Source: Candidatus Nitrosopumilus sp. (lineage in GTDB: Archaea > Thermoproteota > Nitrososphaeria > Nitrososphaerales > Nitrosopumilaceae). Taken from it: a stretch of 16,005 bases of DNA. Below the pieces are notes generated by a model that ran no database searches, had not been told where the DNA came from, and saw only the letters and a list, made by a program, of their open reading frames with translations. Below are positions 1 to 6,894 of this stretch, one piece after another. Numbering within the stretch: position 1 is the stretch's first letter; the number at the start of each line of letters is the position of its first letter. Position numbers and translations under genes: made by a program. The DNA is taken from assembly GCA_013203245.1 (NCBI GenBank), contig JABMOR010000106.1, forward strand, positions 1-16,005, written 5' to 3'.

Positions 1-377
1 AAACCTTGATCACCTGCACCTTGCTCTTTTTCTTCTGTTGCTGTTACACCCTGACTGATATCTGGACTTTGTGAGTGGAGTTTTAAATCAACTTTGCAAC
101 TGTCTCCATCAAACATCAAATCTTTGTCATCATAACCAATCTCTTTTATTGTTTTTCTGACTAGTTCTTCCTGGGCCTTTTGATCAAATACTGCTTTTGA
201 TGTGACTTCCCCAGATACTACGACATAATTAGTTGTAACCATTGTTTCAACTGCTACCCTTGAATCAGGATCCTGTCTGAGATATTCGTCTACAAATGCA
301 TCGGAAATATTATCGCATATCTTGTCCGGGTGTCCTTCTGTCACTGACTCTGATGTAAATAGAAAATTGCTGGTCAT
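1..377 (-). CDS. metK: S-adenosylmethionine synthetase, N-terminal part (cut by window edge)
   Basis: Methionine adenosyltransferase makes S-adenosylmethionine from ATP and methionine in the cytoplasm. I translated the minus strand from the ATG at 377. It gives about 125 residues, open to the left edge, so roughly the first third of a normally ~380-400 residue enzyme is seen. The start region carries FTSESVTEGHPDK (residues 7-19), with the ATP-binding His-Pro-Asp-Lys, and the last visible residues read GAGDQG, another signature loop. These belong to the bacterial/eukaryotic MetK family and not to the divergent archaeal AdoMet synthetase family. The gene starts 11 bases after the LSm gene ends on the same strand, so the two are probably co-transcribed. 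The identification is firm; the rest of the protein cannot be judged here. Confidence 0.95.
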   Translation of the reverse strand, partial: MTSNFLFTSESVTEGHPDKICDNISDAFVDEYLRQDPDSRVAVETMVTTNYVVVSGEVTSKAVFDQKAQEELVRKTIKEIGYDDKDLMFDGDSCKVDLKLHSQSPDISQGVTATEEKEQGAGDQG

Positions 378-388
378 AAAACCACTTA

Positions 389-637
389 CTAGAGTTCGTT
401 TTCTAGTTTGATGAATAATACGTTATTGCCTCTTACGATGACTCTGCCATAATTGGCAATTGTTTTACCGTCGTGAAGTTCTTCTGCATCAGTCATAATC
501 AAATTCATATAGGAATCTACGTTGTCCATCTTTCCTTTGTACTCTACTTCGTTTTTCAGTCTTACAGTAACCTTCTTCTTGATACTTTTTTGAAGAGTTG
601 TTAGAGGTCTTTTTGCGCTAGGAGTTGGTTGGGACAC
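389..637 (-). CDS. LSm (Sm-like) RNA-binding protein
   Basis: This is an archaeal Sm-like protein of 82 residues, a usual length for the family. Family members form six- or seven-membered rings that bind U-rich or A-rich RNA and take part in RNA processing and turnover. The Sm1 motif spans about residues 22-52, with the RNA-binding stretch DSYMN at 41-45. The Sm2 motif spans about 64-76, with the arginine-glycine pair at 69-70. The first ~18 residues are a basic, probably disordered tail. The start is GTG at 637: reading upstream in frame there is no ATG, GTG or TTG before a TAG at 668-670. The gene is first in a likely operon with metK, 11 bases downstream. The family is certain; the specific RNA partners cannot be read from sequence. 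Confidence 0.95.
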   Translation of the reverse strand: MSQPTPSAKRPLTTLQKSIKKKVTVRLKNEVEYKGKMDNVDSYMNLIMTDAEELHDGKTIANYGRVIVRGNNVLFIKLENEL

Positions 638-670
638 TAATTGTTCACTTGTTTTGAACCTTGTTCTCTA

Positions 671-680
671 GCATAAAAGC
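671..680 (-). promoter_or_regulatory. Candidate TATA box for LSm-metK
   Basis: The minus strand reads GCTTTTATGC here. Its centre lies about 39 bases ahead of the GTG start at 637, so a start of transcription ~25 bases downstream would leave a leader of roughly 13 bases. A partial Shine-Dalgarno-like AGTGA lies at about 645-649. This is inferred from spacing and AT-rich context only. Confidence 0.35.
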
Positions 681-744
681 CTTACCTCTTTTATGAAAAT
701 TAAAATTCCTTAAATTTTTTCTTCTTTTTCTAATAATTATCCAA

Positions 745-1404
745 ATGATCTCTACAGGTTTACAAAAATTAGACAAATTCTTGTCAGGTGGAATTCCTGA
801 TAATGTAATTGTAGATGTTTTTGGTGAAAATGGAACTGGAAAAACTCTATTCTTATTACAATTATCTATAAATTCAATTAAAAATGGTGGTAATGTTCTG
901 TATTTCGACACTACAGGCGGATTTAGACCCGAACGAATTGTCGAAATTCAAAAAGAATTAGAAATAGAGATTAATTTATTGGAAAAAATTACTGTATCTA
1001 GAATTACAAATACTTCAGAACAAATCAAATCAATTACCAATCTTGGACAAAGTGATTTTTCTTTAATAGTAATTGATAATATTACTGATTTATTTTCTTA
1101 CGAGTATCAAAAAGACGAATCTATGTTTGAAAAAAATTTACTATTTATGAAATATATGCATGATTTATCAAAATTGGCAATTACAAAAAAAATTCCAATT
1201 ATAATTACTAATATGATTAGAATGGCAAATGATACTGAAATAGAAAATATGCAAAATGCAATTGATCCTTACACGCATATCAAAATTCATCTTTTTAAAA
1301 ATTTATCAAAATTTAATGGTCAAATCTATTGGGCGTTAAAAAAAGAGAATTTTTCTTATACCATTAATAAAATTGGACTATCTGACAATAATGAAGATTT
1401 TTAA
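745..1404 (+). CDS. RadA/RadB-like RecA-superfamily ATPase (recombinase paralog)
   Basis: This 219-residue protein consists of a single RecA-fold ATPase core. The N-terminal helix-hairpin-helix domain and oligomerisation linker of RadA (~320 residues or more) are absent, as in euryarchaeal RadB and other RadA paralogs. Walker A is GENGTGKT at 27-34 and Walker B is LIVID at 107-111. Residues 51-65 align by eye with the RadA segment around the DTEGTFRPERI signature, but read DTTGGFRPERI here, so the glutamate that normally activates water for ATP hydrolysis is a threonine (residue 57). A likely role is accessory or regulatory in recombinational repair, which fits its position end to end with replication protein A. 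A KaiC-like signalling ATPase is a weaker alternative. A T-rich stretch at about 711-720 could be its TATA element. Confidence 0.75.
   Translation: MISTGLQKLDKFLSGGIPDNVIVDVFGENGTGKTLFLLQLSINSIKNGGNVLYFDTTGGFRPERIVEIQKELEIEINLLEKITVSRITNTSEQIKSITNLGQSDFSLIVIDNITDLFSYEYQKDESMFEKNLLFMKYMHDLSKLAITKKIPIIITNMIRMANDTEIENMQNAIDPYTHIKIHLFKNLSKFNGQIYWALKKENFSYTINKIGLSDNNEDF
1396..1403 (+). promoter_or_regulatory. Candidate TATA box for the 39-residue ORF
   Basis: The T-rich ATTTTTAA at the very end of the upstream ATPase gene is centred about 27 bases before the ATG at 1427, which fits a leaderless archaeal transcript. It overlaps the upstream stop codon, so a chance match in AT-rich sequence is quite possible. 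Confidence 0.25.
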
Positions 1405-1426
1405 TGGTCTACTCTTAGGTTAAACG

Positions 1427-1546
1427 ATGGCCGGAATTTTTGATTCAATACCAATTATTACCCTAGTTTTATTTGCACTTGGCTTGGTAGGTGTATTTGT
1501 TTATGAAAGATCACGATCAACTAACACAGTCGAATCATCTTCTTAA
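1427..1546 (+). CDS. Small single-span membrane peptide, 39 residues, unknown function
   Basis: I read an ATG-started frame of 39 codons beginning 22 bases after the RadA-like gene. The peptide starts MAGIFDSIP. A hydrophobic span follows at about residues 9-26, then a basic stop-transfer patch (YERSRS), then a polar Ser/Thr-rich tail. This is the layout of a one-pass membrane peptide with a cytoplasmic C-terminus by the positive-inside rule. The codon choice (GCC, GGC) is less AT-biased than that of the gene just upstream. It ends in the palindromic TTAA at 1543-1546, which also supplies the stop of the converging RPA gene. I do not recognise a family. It may be co-transcribed with the ATPase or use its own promoter. 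Function is unknown, and chance coding is possible but unlikely given the composition. Confidence 0.6.
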   Translation: MAGIFDSIPIITLVLFALGLVGVFVYERSRSTNTVESSS

Positions 1547-2961
1547 TTCTTTTTTGTAATTTTAGAAAATGGGGTAACGAATAATTCTATTCTACCCTCT
1601 AGTCCTGGTTTTGCATTAAGCCCAGTAATTGAAATAATTTCTCCCAATTCACATTTGTCGATAATTCTTGATAGATTTCTCCAACCTTTTACCCATATTT
1701 GCCCTGTATCATCTTCAACAAACATTTCTGAAAGTGCTATTGATTCACCTGATTTTGTTTGAACTTCACGTCTTTCAGGAACTTTCAACACAATTGCTTC
1801 AATACAATAACTTGCATCTATTTTGATATCATTAATTTTTGTTCTAAGTTGAGACAATAAGGGAATTGATTCATCATTGTCTAATTTTCTTACAAAAGAA
1901 TTTTCATCTAATGTAATTGAATTCCCATAAATTTTTGATGGCATACATTCTATGACATCACCTTCTGCACAGATGCTAGTTGAGTTTGAAAAATCACTAA
2001 TGTTGAATAAATTCTTTTTATTATCAACGGCCAAAATCATATTTTTACCATTTTCTGTTGATGTTATGGACAGAACTCTTGTAATTACTGGTTCTGCTTC
2101 TTTGCCACCTTCAATTTCAATTATTGTAGCATCATTACCATGAATTTCTAGTCCTTGATTTCCTGATTTTACTCTGACACCAAGCAATCTCACTTTGGCA
2201 GATTGTGAAATCATATTTGGAATAGTCGATTCATCTTTTCCCCATAGTACTACTCTCATTCCACTTCCATCTTTTCCTTTTAACCTCATTCTTAGTGCTT
2301 TTCCAGGTACACCACGAGAATTTGTAAATTCCATTCCACTAATCACTCCATCAATAGTTCCAGAAATTACTAGATCTTTTTGTCCCTCTTTAGATTCACT
2401 AACATCTTTTGTAATAGTATCAATAGTTGGAATTTCACTTTTAGTATCAGTAGTTTCTATATTTGATCCAGAACCAATGTTAATTGTTGGAGATCCATCT
2501 AGATCAGATTTTACATAAGCTTTGATTATTTTAATTAGATCACCCGGTTTTAGATTTTCAATACCTGGAAGATTGGCTTTTTCATCCCATAATTTTACAC
2601 TAGCTGTAGAATTTGTATCGTATACCGTCATTGTTCTAAGATAGAATGGAGAGCCATCTTTTCTAGAAAATTGTTTTGCAGGTGAAAGACTCAAAACTCT
2701 TGTTTCTAATGAGACTTCTTTTGCTCCAGCGTATAGATCCTTTAAACTAATTTCAACTTTTTCTGATTCTGATAATGTAATCCCGTAATCTGATGCAATT
2801 AAAAATAATGCTCCCTGATCTGTTAGATAACCTGCACCAATTTTTTCTTTCTTTTGTTTAATTTGTTCTTCAAGATCACTTTTAGTTAATTCTGGCTTTT
2901 GTGCAAGTAATTTAACAATAAGATTTTCAAATTCAGACAATTCATTTTTTGATAAACTCAT
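1543..2961 (-). CDS. Replication protein A, multi-OB-fold single-stranded DNA-binding protein
   Basis: This 472-residue protein is an archaeal RPA, which coats single-stranded DNA during replication, repair and recombination. After a helical N-terminal segment (about 1-65) I see OB-fold units at about 73-168 (with VKLWDEK at 122-128), 195-284 (VVLWG at 237-241) and 375-470 (IWVKGWR at 422-428). A weaker, probably degenerate unit lies at about 290-360. The region 168-195 is a polar linker rich in Asp, Ser and Thr. Cysteines are few and scattered (331, 339, 386, 437), so the zinc finger found in some archaeal RPAs is not evident. The ATG at 2961 gives a sensible N-terminus. The 3' end overlaps the 39-residue ORF by four bases. 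Assignment as RPA is strong; the number of functional OB folds is by eye. Confidence 0.88.
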   Translation of the reverse strand: MSLSKNELSEFENLIVKLLAQKPELTKSDLEEQIKQKKEKIGAGYLTDQGALFLIASDYGITLSESEKVEISLKDLYAGAKEVSLETRVLSLSPAKQFSRKDGSPFYLRTMTVYDTNSTASVKLWDEKANLPGIENLKPGDLIKIIKAYVKSDLDGSPTINIGSGSNIETTDTKSEIPTIDTITKDVSESKEGQKDLVISGTIDGVISGMEFTNSRGVPGKALRMRLKGKDGSGMRVVLWGKDESTIPNMISQSAKVRLLGVRVKSGNQGLEIHGNDATIIEIEGGKEAEPVITRVLSITSTENGKNMILAVDNKKNLFNISDFSNSTSICAEGDVIECMPSKIYGNSITLDENSFVRKLDNDESIPLLSQLRTKINDIKIDASYCIEAIVLKVPERREVQTKSGESIALSEMFVEDDTGQIWVKGWRNLSRIIDKCELGEIISITGLNAKPGLEGRIELFVTPFSKITKKN

Positions 2962-3164
2962 TCTATTAATAAAAATTTCATTCTAGTAAAATTTTATTTT
3001 TCTAACAAAATGATCGCTTAAACATATTTTTATCCAATTTTAAAATCATTAAGATCGTTTATTTTCTAAATCTCTACATGATTTATCATAATTAATTCAA
3101 ATTTTCCAAAAAATATCTTGATTTATCTCACTAACTAAATTAATAGGAAGATCGCAGTTTTGGT
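2962..3164. promoter_or_regulatory. Divergent intergenic region between RPA and the ABC exporter
   Basis: This 203-base gap is the longest non-coding stretch in the window and must hold the promoters of RPA (leftward) and the ABC exporter (rightward). It is very AT-rich. Towards RPA, the minus strand has a TATA-like AATTTTACT at about 2985-2993, some 28 bases before the ATG. Towards the exporter, TTGATTTATC at about 3118-3127 is suitably placed for a start near 3148. Two direct copies of GATCGYTTA occur at 3012-3020 and 3053-3061, and a short inverted repeat (ATGAT-TT-ATCAT) lies at 3078-3089. No open frame longer than a few codons seems credible here. Confidence 0.4.
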
Positions 3165-4103
3165 ATGTCTTGTATTGATGTAAACCATCTATCAAAATCA
3201 TATGGCTCAGTTCATGCAGTGGATGATCTAACCCTATCAGTAAAATCAGGTCAAGTTTTTGGATTTTTAGGCCCTAATGGTGCAGGAAAATCCACAACAA
3301 TCAAACTCCTTACAACTCTCATTCCACCCTCAAGTGGCTCATTAACTATTTTGGGCGTTGATGCTGTAGCAGATCCTCTCAAAATTCGTCATAAAATTGG
3401 AGTAGTATTGCAACAACCAAGCTATGAGCCTACATTATCGGTGGAAAAATCTCTTGAAAAATATGGGATGATGTGGGATATTCCTAAAACTGAACGTAAA
3501 AAAAGAATGGAACAACTCTTGATTGATTTTGATCTAGTTGAAATTCGTAAGAAAAGAAATGAAGATCTATCTATTGGTCAAAGAAGAAGAGTCCAAGTTG
3601 CACGTGAATTTATGCATGATATGGAATTATTATTTTTAGATGAACCTACAGTTGGATTAGATCCGAGTGCTAGAAGAAAATTATTAGATTATTTAAAAAA
3701 TAAAGTTAAAACAGGTTTGACAATTTTTTACACTACACATATTCTATCTGAAGCAGAATACCTGTGTGATCAAATCGCTATTATCGATAAAGGTAAAATT
3801 GTTACTGTTGATTCACCGGATGCATTAAAAAATAGATTTGGAAAAGAAAAAACAATCAAAATTCATTTATTAGAAAAACAATCTAAAATTAATTCTCTTT
3901 TATTTGGTATCGCTGATTGTAAAATTAATTTAGAAAATGGAACAAATATCATTATTCATTCAGAACAATCTGAATCAGTATTGTTAAAAGTATTGAAAAT
4001 ACTTAATGACAATGGAATAGAGATTGAAGATCTATCAGCTGTACCAACAAATCTTGAAGAGATCTTTTTAAACATGGTAAGAGAAAATGCATCCAATAAT
4101 TAG
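3165..4103 (+). CDS. ABC exporter ATP-binding protein (DrrA/CcmA-like)
   Basis: This is the 312-residue nucleotide-binding subunit of an ABC-2 type exporter. Walker A is GPNGAGKST at 36-44, and the Q-loop is at about 83-84. The signature is LSIGQ at 135-139 (canonical LSGGQ with Ile in place of Gly, as is common in this family). Walker B is LLFLDE at 155-160 and the H-loop histidine is at 192. The ~80-residue C-terminal extension resembles that of DrrA-type subunits. It hydrolyses ATP to drive the permease encoded immediately downstream; the genes overlap by 17 bases, so expression is coupled. The family is shared by drug, lipid, polysaccharide and haem exporters, and the substrate cannot be deduced. 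Calling it a drug-resistance pump would be over-reading. Confidence 0.93.
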   Translation: MSCIDVNHLSKSYGSVHAVDDLTLSVKSGQVFGFLGPNGAGKSTTIKLLTTLIPPSSGSLTILGVDAVADPLKIRHKIGVVLQQPSYEPTLSVEKSLEKYGMMWDIPKTERKKRMEQLLIDFDLVEIRKKRNEDLSIGQRRRVQVAREFMHDMELLFLDEPTVGLDPSARRKLLDYLKNKVKTGLTIFYTTHILSEAEYLCDQIAIIDKGKIVTVDSPDALKNRFGKEKTIKIHLLEKQSKINSLLFGIADCKINLENGTNIIIHSEQSESVLLKVLKILNDNGIEIEDLSAVPTNLEEIFLNMVRENASNN

Positions 4104-4848
4104 ACTTGTTAACAGAAATCTCACGATTTCTCTTAATCCTGGATTTTTAATTTGGCAAGTGATCTTTCCTTTAATCTATATTTTTATAGCTGGTTTTGCA
4201 TATGCACCATTAATCAATGCTGTTCCATTTGGAAATAAAGAACTGGATTATCCAGCATTTTTGGCATCTGGCATGATTGGATTTAACATAATGAATAGTA
4301 CACTACTTTCTGGAATTATTATTTGGAATGATAGAAAACATGGAATGTTTGAACAAATTATGTCTGGACCCTTTACGAGGGGCCATTACATTCTTAGTAA
4401 TATTTGCACAATTGGAATAATTGGATTAGTTAGTGCTGGATTGATAGCTATAGTTGGATACCCTGTATTTTTTGAATCTGTAGAATTTTCATTTGTTACA
4501 ATTCCAATAATCATCTTTGGTGCTATTACAGGTTCGGTCCTTTTTGGTTCATTGGCATCAATTATCTCAACTAGATTACGCTCAAGTGAAGGATTTAACG
4601 TACTTATCAATACTGTTTTTCTTTTCTTTGCTTTTGTTAGTACTGCATTTTATCCAGCAGACGGTGTGCCTGAACCCTTACGAACTGCATTTTATCTAAA
4701 TCCGTTAACATATCTTGTTGATGTAATTAGAGCAGGAATTTTTGGAACTATTACTGAATTTGTTATTATTGAAATGATAATACTGGTGGCAATTGCATCA
4801 ACATTATTTGTCATTGCTTCACGACTACTTGCAAAATTAGACTTTTAG
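4087..4848 (+). CDS. ABC-2 type transporter permease
   Basis: This 253-residue membrane protein is the partner of the ATPase encoded upstream, whose last 17 bases it overlaps in another frame. I count six hydrophobic spans, at about residues 19-39, 57-80, 105-127, 136-160, 171-190 and 224-246. The family's C-terminal signature is seen as NPLTYLVDVIRAGIFG at 205-220. The charged loop after span 2 (around NDRKHGMFEQ, 81-90) corresponds to the coupling region that contacts the ATPase in ABC-2 permeases. Length and topology are typical of DrrB/NodJ-like proteins. A functional exporter would be two ATPases and two permeases in the cytoplasmic membrane. Substrate unknown. Confidence 0.92.
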   Translation: MHPIIRLVNRNLTISLNPGFLIWQVIFPLIYIFIAGFAYAPLINAVPFGNKELDYPAFLASGMIGFNIMNSTLLSGIIIWNDRKHGMFEQIMSGPFTRGHYILSNICTIGIIGLVSAGLIAIVGYPVFFESVEFSFVTIPIIIFGAITGSVLFGSLASIISTRLRSSEGFNVLINTVFLFFAFVSTAFYPADGVPEPLRTAFYLNPLTYLVDVIRAGIFGTITEFVIIEMIILVAIASTLFVIASRLLAKLDF

Positions 4849-4857
4849 CAATTAAAA

Positions 4858-4878
4858 TTATTTTTTAAATTTTTCGTA
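4858..4878 (+). terminator. Candidate T-rich terminator of the ABC operon
   Basis: Just after the permease stop, the plus strand carries two T-runs separated by AAA. T-runs alone can end archaeal transcription. The tract lies inside the 3' end of the converging gene, whose Lys-rich tail on the other strand would produce it anyway, so the call is tentative. Confidence 0.3.
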
Positions 4879-5595
4879 TAATTCATTAATTTTTTTAATA
4901 ATATCTAAATTTTCATATTCTACTAATTTTAAATTTGGAATAACACAATGTCCTCCAATAATACCTGGATACATTTTTGGTCTATTGCCTAAGTTTTCAT
5001 GAATCTCATCTGCAAATTTCCACATTTCATCAAAATCTACACCTTCTTTTTCACAAATCATTTTTGTAATTTGAGCATAATTAATTAACCATCCATAGTA
5101 TGTTGTATCTACTAAAATTTTTGCCAACTCTGCTGTTTTTGTTGTTGACATCCATTCTATTTTTTCAAATCTTTTTTCTAAATCTATTTTTATTTTAGGA
5201 TCTATATGTTTATCATCTGATGAAATAAATTTTGTATATTTTTTAATATCATCTAAAAATCTTCTATGTACACCTCGAACTGGTGAAAATAAAATTGGTA
5301 CTTTGGAATTATTTTGTATATTTTTTGTTGTTCCAGGTTTTACTGTAGAGTGTATTAGAACAGCTTTTAGACCTTCAATCTTATTAATCCAATTTACTGT
5401 AATATCAACAAATTCTGCTAATTCTCCAGGAAGACAAACATGAAGATATTCTGGATTTTTAATTTGATCCTTCTCTGAATAGTTTTTAGATTTTGAACTA
5501 TCTACATCAATTCCAATACAACCCACTTTTCTTTCTTCTAGAAGATGAAATAGTGTTTCTCCAACTTCGCCCATTCCTAAAATGATATCAGTCAT
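4858..5595 (-). CDS. Short nucleotide-sugar dehydrogenase-like protein lacking the C-terminal domain
   Basis: This 245-residue protein resembles the N-terminal and central parts of UDP-glucose/UDP-ManNAc dehydrogenases, which normally run to about 400-450 residues. I see a Rossmann glycine motif GMGEVG at 7-12 and a conserved STVKPGTT at 83-90. A central helix, AELAKILVDTTYYG (155-168), is like the dimerisation helix of the family. GGHCVIP at 214-220 corresponds to the loop bearing the catalytic cysteine (Cys216). The protein ends ~25 residues later, so the C-terminal sugar-nucleotide-binding domain is missing, with no sign of a frameshift. The substrate must therefore be bound differently, or by a partner. 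A TATA-like AATATAAC on the minus strand at about 5623-5630 may drive it. It converges with the ABC permease, 9 bases apart. Confidence 0.7.
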   Translation of the reverse strand: MTDIILGMGEVGETLFHLLEERKVGCIGIDVDSSKSKNYSEKDQIKNPEYLHVCLPGELAEFVDITVNWINKIEGLKAVLIHSTVKPGTTKNIQNNSKVPILFSPVRGVHRRFLDDIKKYTKFISSDDKHIDPKIKIDLEKRFEKIEWMSTTKTAELAKILVDTTYYGWLINYAQITKMICEKEGVDFDEMWKFADEIHENLGNRPKMYPGIIGGHCVIPNLKLVEYENLDIIKKINELYEKFKK

Positions 5596-5662
5596 ATGCC
5601 TAATTTCAAAAAAACTATCTATGTTATATTCGTGTACAAAAATTAACTATTTTCAAAGTAAG

Positions 5663-5735
5663 TAGCCCGGCCCAGACTCGAACTGGGGTCAAAGGCTTCA
5701 AAGGCCTCTATGCTTGACCGCTACACTACCGGGCT
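5663..5735 (-). tRNA. tRNA-Gln (anticodon UUG)
   Basis: The minus strand folds into a 73-base cloverleaf. The acceptor stem is AGCCCGG pairing with CCGGGCT, with A as discriminator. The D-stem is GTGT/GCAT, including G-U pairs. The anticodon stem is GAGGC/GCCTT around the seven-base loop CTTTGAA. The T-stem is CCCAG/CTGGG around TTCGAGT. The anticodon is TTG, reading CAA for glutamine. There is no intron and CCA is not encoded. The first pair is A1-U72. In archaea this tRNA is first charged with glutamate and then amidated by GatDE, which is encoded at 12485-15697. A T-rich run follows the 3' end on the minus strand (about 5638-5643). Confidence 0.95.
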
Positions 5736-5804
5736 GCTAAATCGAGCACTCCCATTCCCTTAATGAACTTTTTATTTGAATTTGACTCTTAAAACTAAAA
5801 TCAA

Positions 5805-6833
5805 CTATTCTTTGATTATCTTGATTAATTTTTCAATGGGGTCTTCCATCTGCTTTCTAATTTTTTCTGCTCTTCTTTGATTTTGATTATTAGTAGATTC
5901 AAAAATTTTCTTAATATAATTTGAAATCTTATTTGGACTTGTTTCCCTTTTTACCAAATATTTTTTTACCAAGAAATTTTCAATAATATTTGGAACTGCA
6001 TTATATGATATTGTAGGAATCCCCATTAATGCAGATTCTGCAGTCATGGTACCACCAGATCCAATAAAAATATCTGTATTCTTTAACAAATGTTTTCCAT
6101 CATATATCATTTTTACAATTTTCACTTTTTTGCCAATAGTTTTTTGTAAATTTTCAATTTGCTTTGTATATCTACCTAGGACTACGATATTTTCATTTTC
6201 ATATTCCCTTTCAATTTTTTTTATGATTGGGATGATTTTACTAGATTTTGATATGTATGATGCTTCTTCTTCTTCTACTCTTATCAAAATATTCTTCCTA
6301 TTGTTGTTTTTGAATGGTAATTTAGCTTTTGAATTAATTTTTCTCTGGATTGTTACAAATGCATCAATTGCTTTGTATTGAATAATATTTTTTCCATCAA
6401 TCCCATACTTTGAAAATTCTTTTTTAGGTATTGTAAAGGGAATTAATAATTTTTGAATTAATGGCAAAGTTAATCGCATTACTGCTTCTGCATGTGGAGA
6501 ATCACAAAATGCTACATGTTTGATTCCTAAACCAAATGCAATTCTGGCTGCTTCAGGAGAACAAAAACTGATTACTATATCTGGGGAAAATGTCTTAATT
6601 TTTGTAGACAGTTTCTCCATTCTGTCTATGCTGGCTTTGAGTTTAGTTTTTTTGTCTACACCGCCATGTTTTCCAACAAAAACAAGGTCAAAATCACGTA
6701 TTTTTGCTAATTTTGAAACTTCTTCATAATCTCTTGAAGTACACAAAAGATCGTGTTTTTTACCTAATTTTTCAACTATTGGTTCAGAAAACAATAATTG
6801 TTTTGGTGTAAGAATATCTATCCATATTTTCAA
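5805..6833 (-). CDS. DUF354 family protein, GT-B glycosyltransferase-like
   Basis: This 342-residue protein matches the archaeal/bacterial DUF354 family, which has a GT-B-like fold related to MurG and UDP-GlcNAc 2-epimerase. The N-terminus KIWIDILTPKQ is characteristic. The C-terminal half has GSGGTMTAESALMGIPTISY at 258-277, the type of loop that binds the nucleotide diphosphate in GT-B enzymes. Family members often sit in surface-glycan gene clusters, but a reaction has not been assigned to this one. The start is TTG at 6833: an in-frame stop lies at 6846-6848 with no ATG between, and the TTG yields exactly the conserved N-terminus. The dehydrogenase-like genes on both sides hint at sugar-nucleotide work, which is inference. 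Cytoplasmic; no signal peptide or membrane span seen. Confidence 0.8.
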   Translation of the reverse strand: MKIWIDILTPKQLLFSEPIVEKLGKKHDLLCTSRDYEEVSKLAKIRDFDLVFVGKHGGVDKKTKLKASIDRMEKLSTKIKTFSPDIVISFCSPEAARIAFGLGIKHVAFCDSPHAEAVMRLTLPLIQKLLIPFTIPKKEFSKYGIDGKNIIQYKAIDAFVTIQRKINSKAKLPFKNNNRKNILIRVEEEEASYISKSSKIIPIIKKIEREYENENIVVLGRYTKQIENLQKTIGKKVKIVKMIYDGKHLLKNTDIFIGSGGTMTAESALMGIPTISYNAVPNIIENFLVKKYLVKRETSPNKISNYIKKIFESTNNQNQRRAEKIRKQMEDPIEKLIKIIKE

Positions 6834-6894
6834 GTAATTTTCTAATTATCCCAAGTTCAATAAGTTTTTCTTAGTCCATTCCTTGATCTAATCT

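Noticed and set aside
645..911. An 88-codon minus-strand frame opposite the RadA-like gene
   Set aside because: It is antisense to a well-supported ATPase, overlaps the LSm promoter region and translates to a sequence with no recognisable domain.
1404..1418. A TAATG overlap at the end of the RadA-like gene that could start a coupled gene
   Set aside because: The frame stops after four codons; the next ATG at 1427 gives the credible small ORF.
3078..3089. ATGAT-TT-ATCAT inverted repeat as an operator
   Set aside because: Arms of only five AT-rich bases are expected by chance in a gap of this composition; noted but not called as a site.
3165..4848. Calling the ABC pair a daunorubicin-type drug resistance exporter
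   Set aside because: The similarity is to the broad DrrA/DrrB-like family, whose substrates vary widely, and no resistance or biosynthesis genes are nearby.
5663..5735. A tRNA read from the plus strand, or tRNA-Glu because of the TTC visible on the plus strand
   Set aside because: The T-loop TTCGAGT and correct cloverleaf order occur only on the minus strand, where the anticodon is TTG (Gln).
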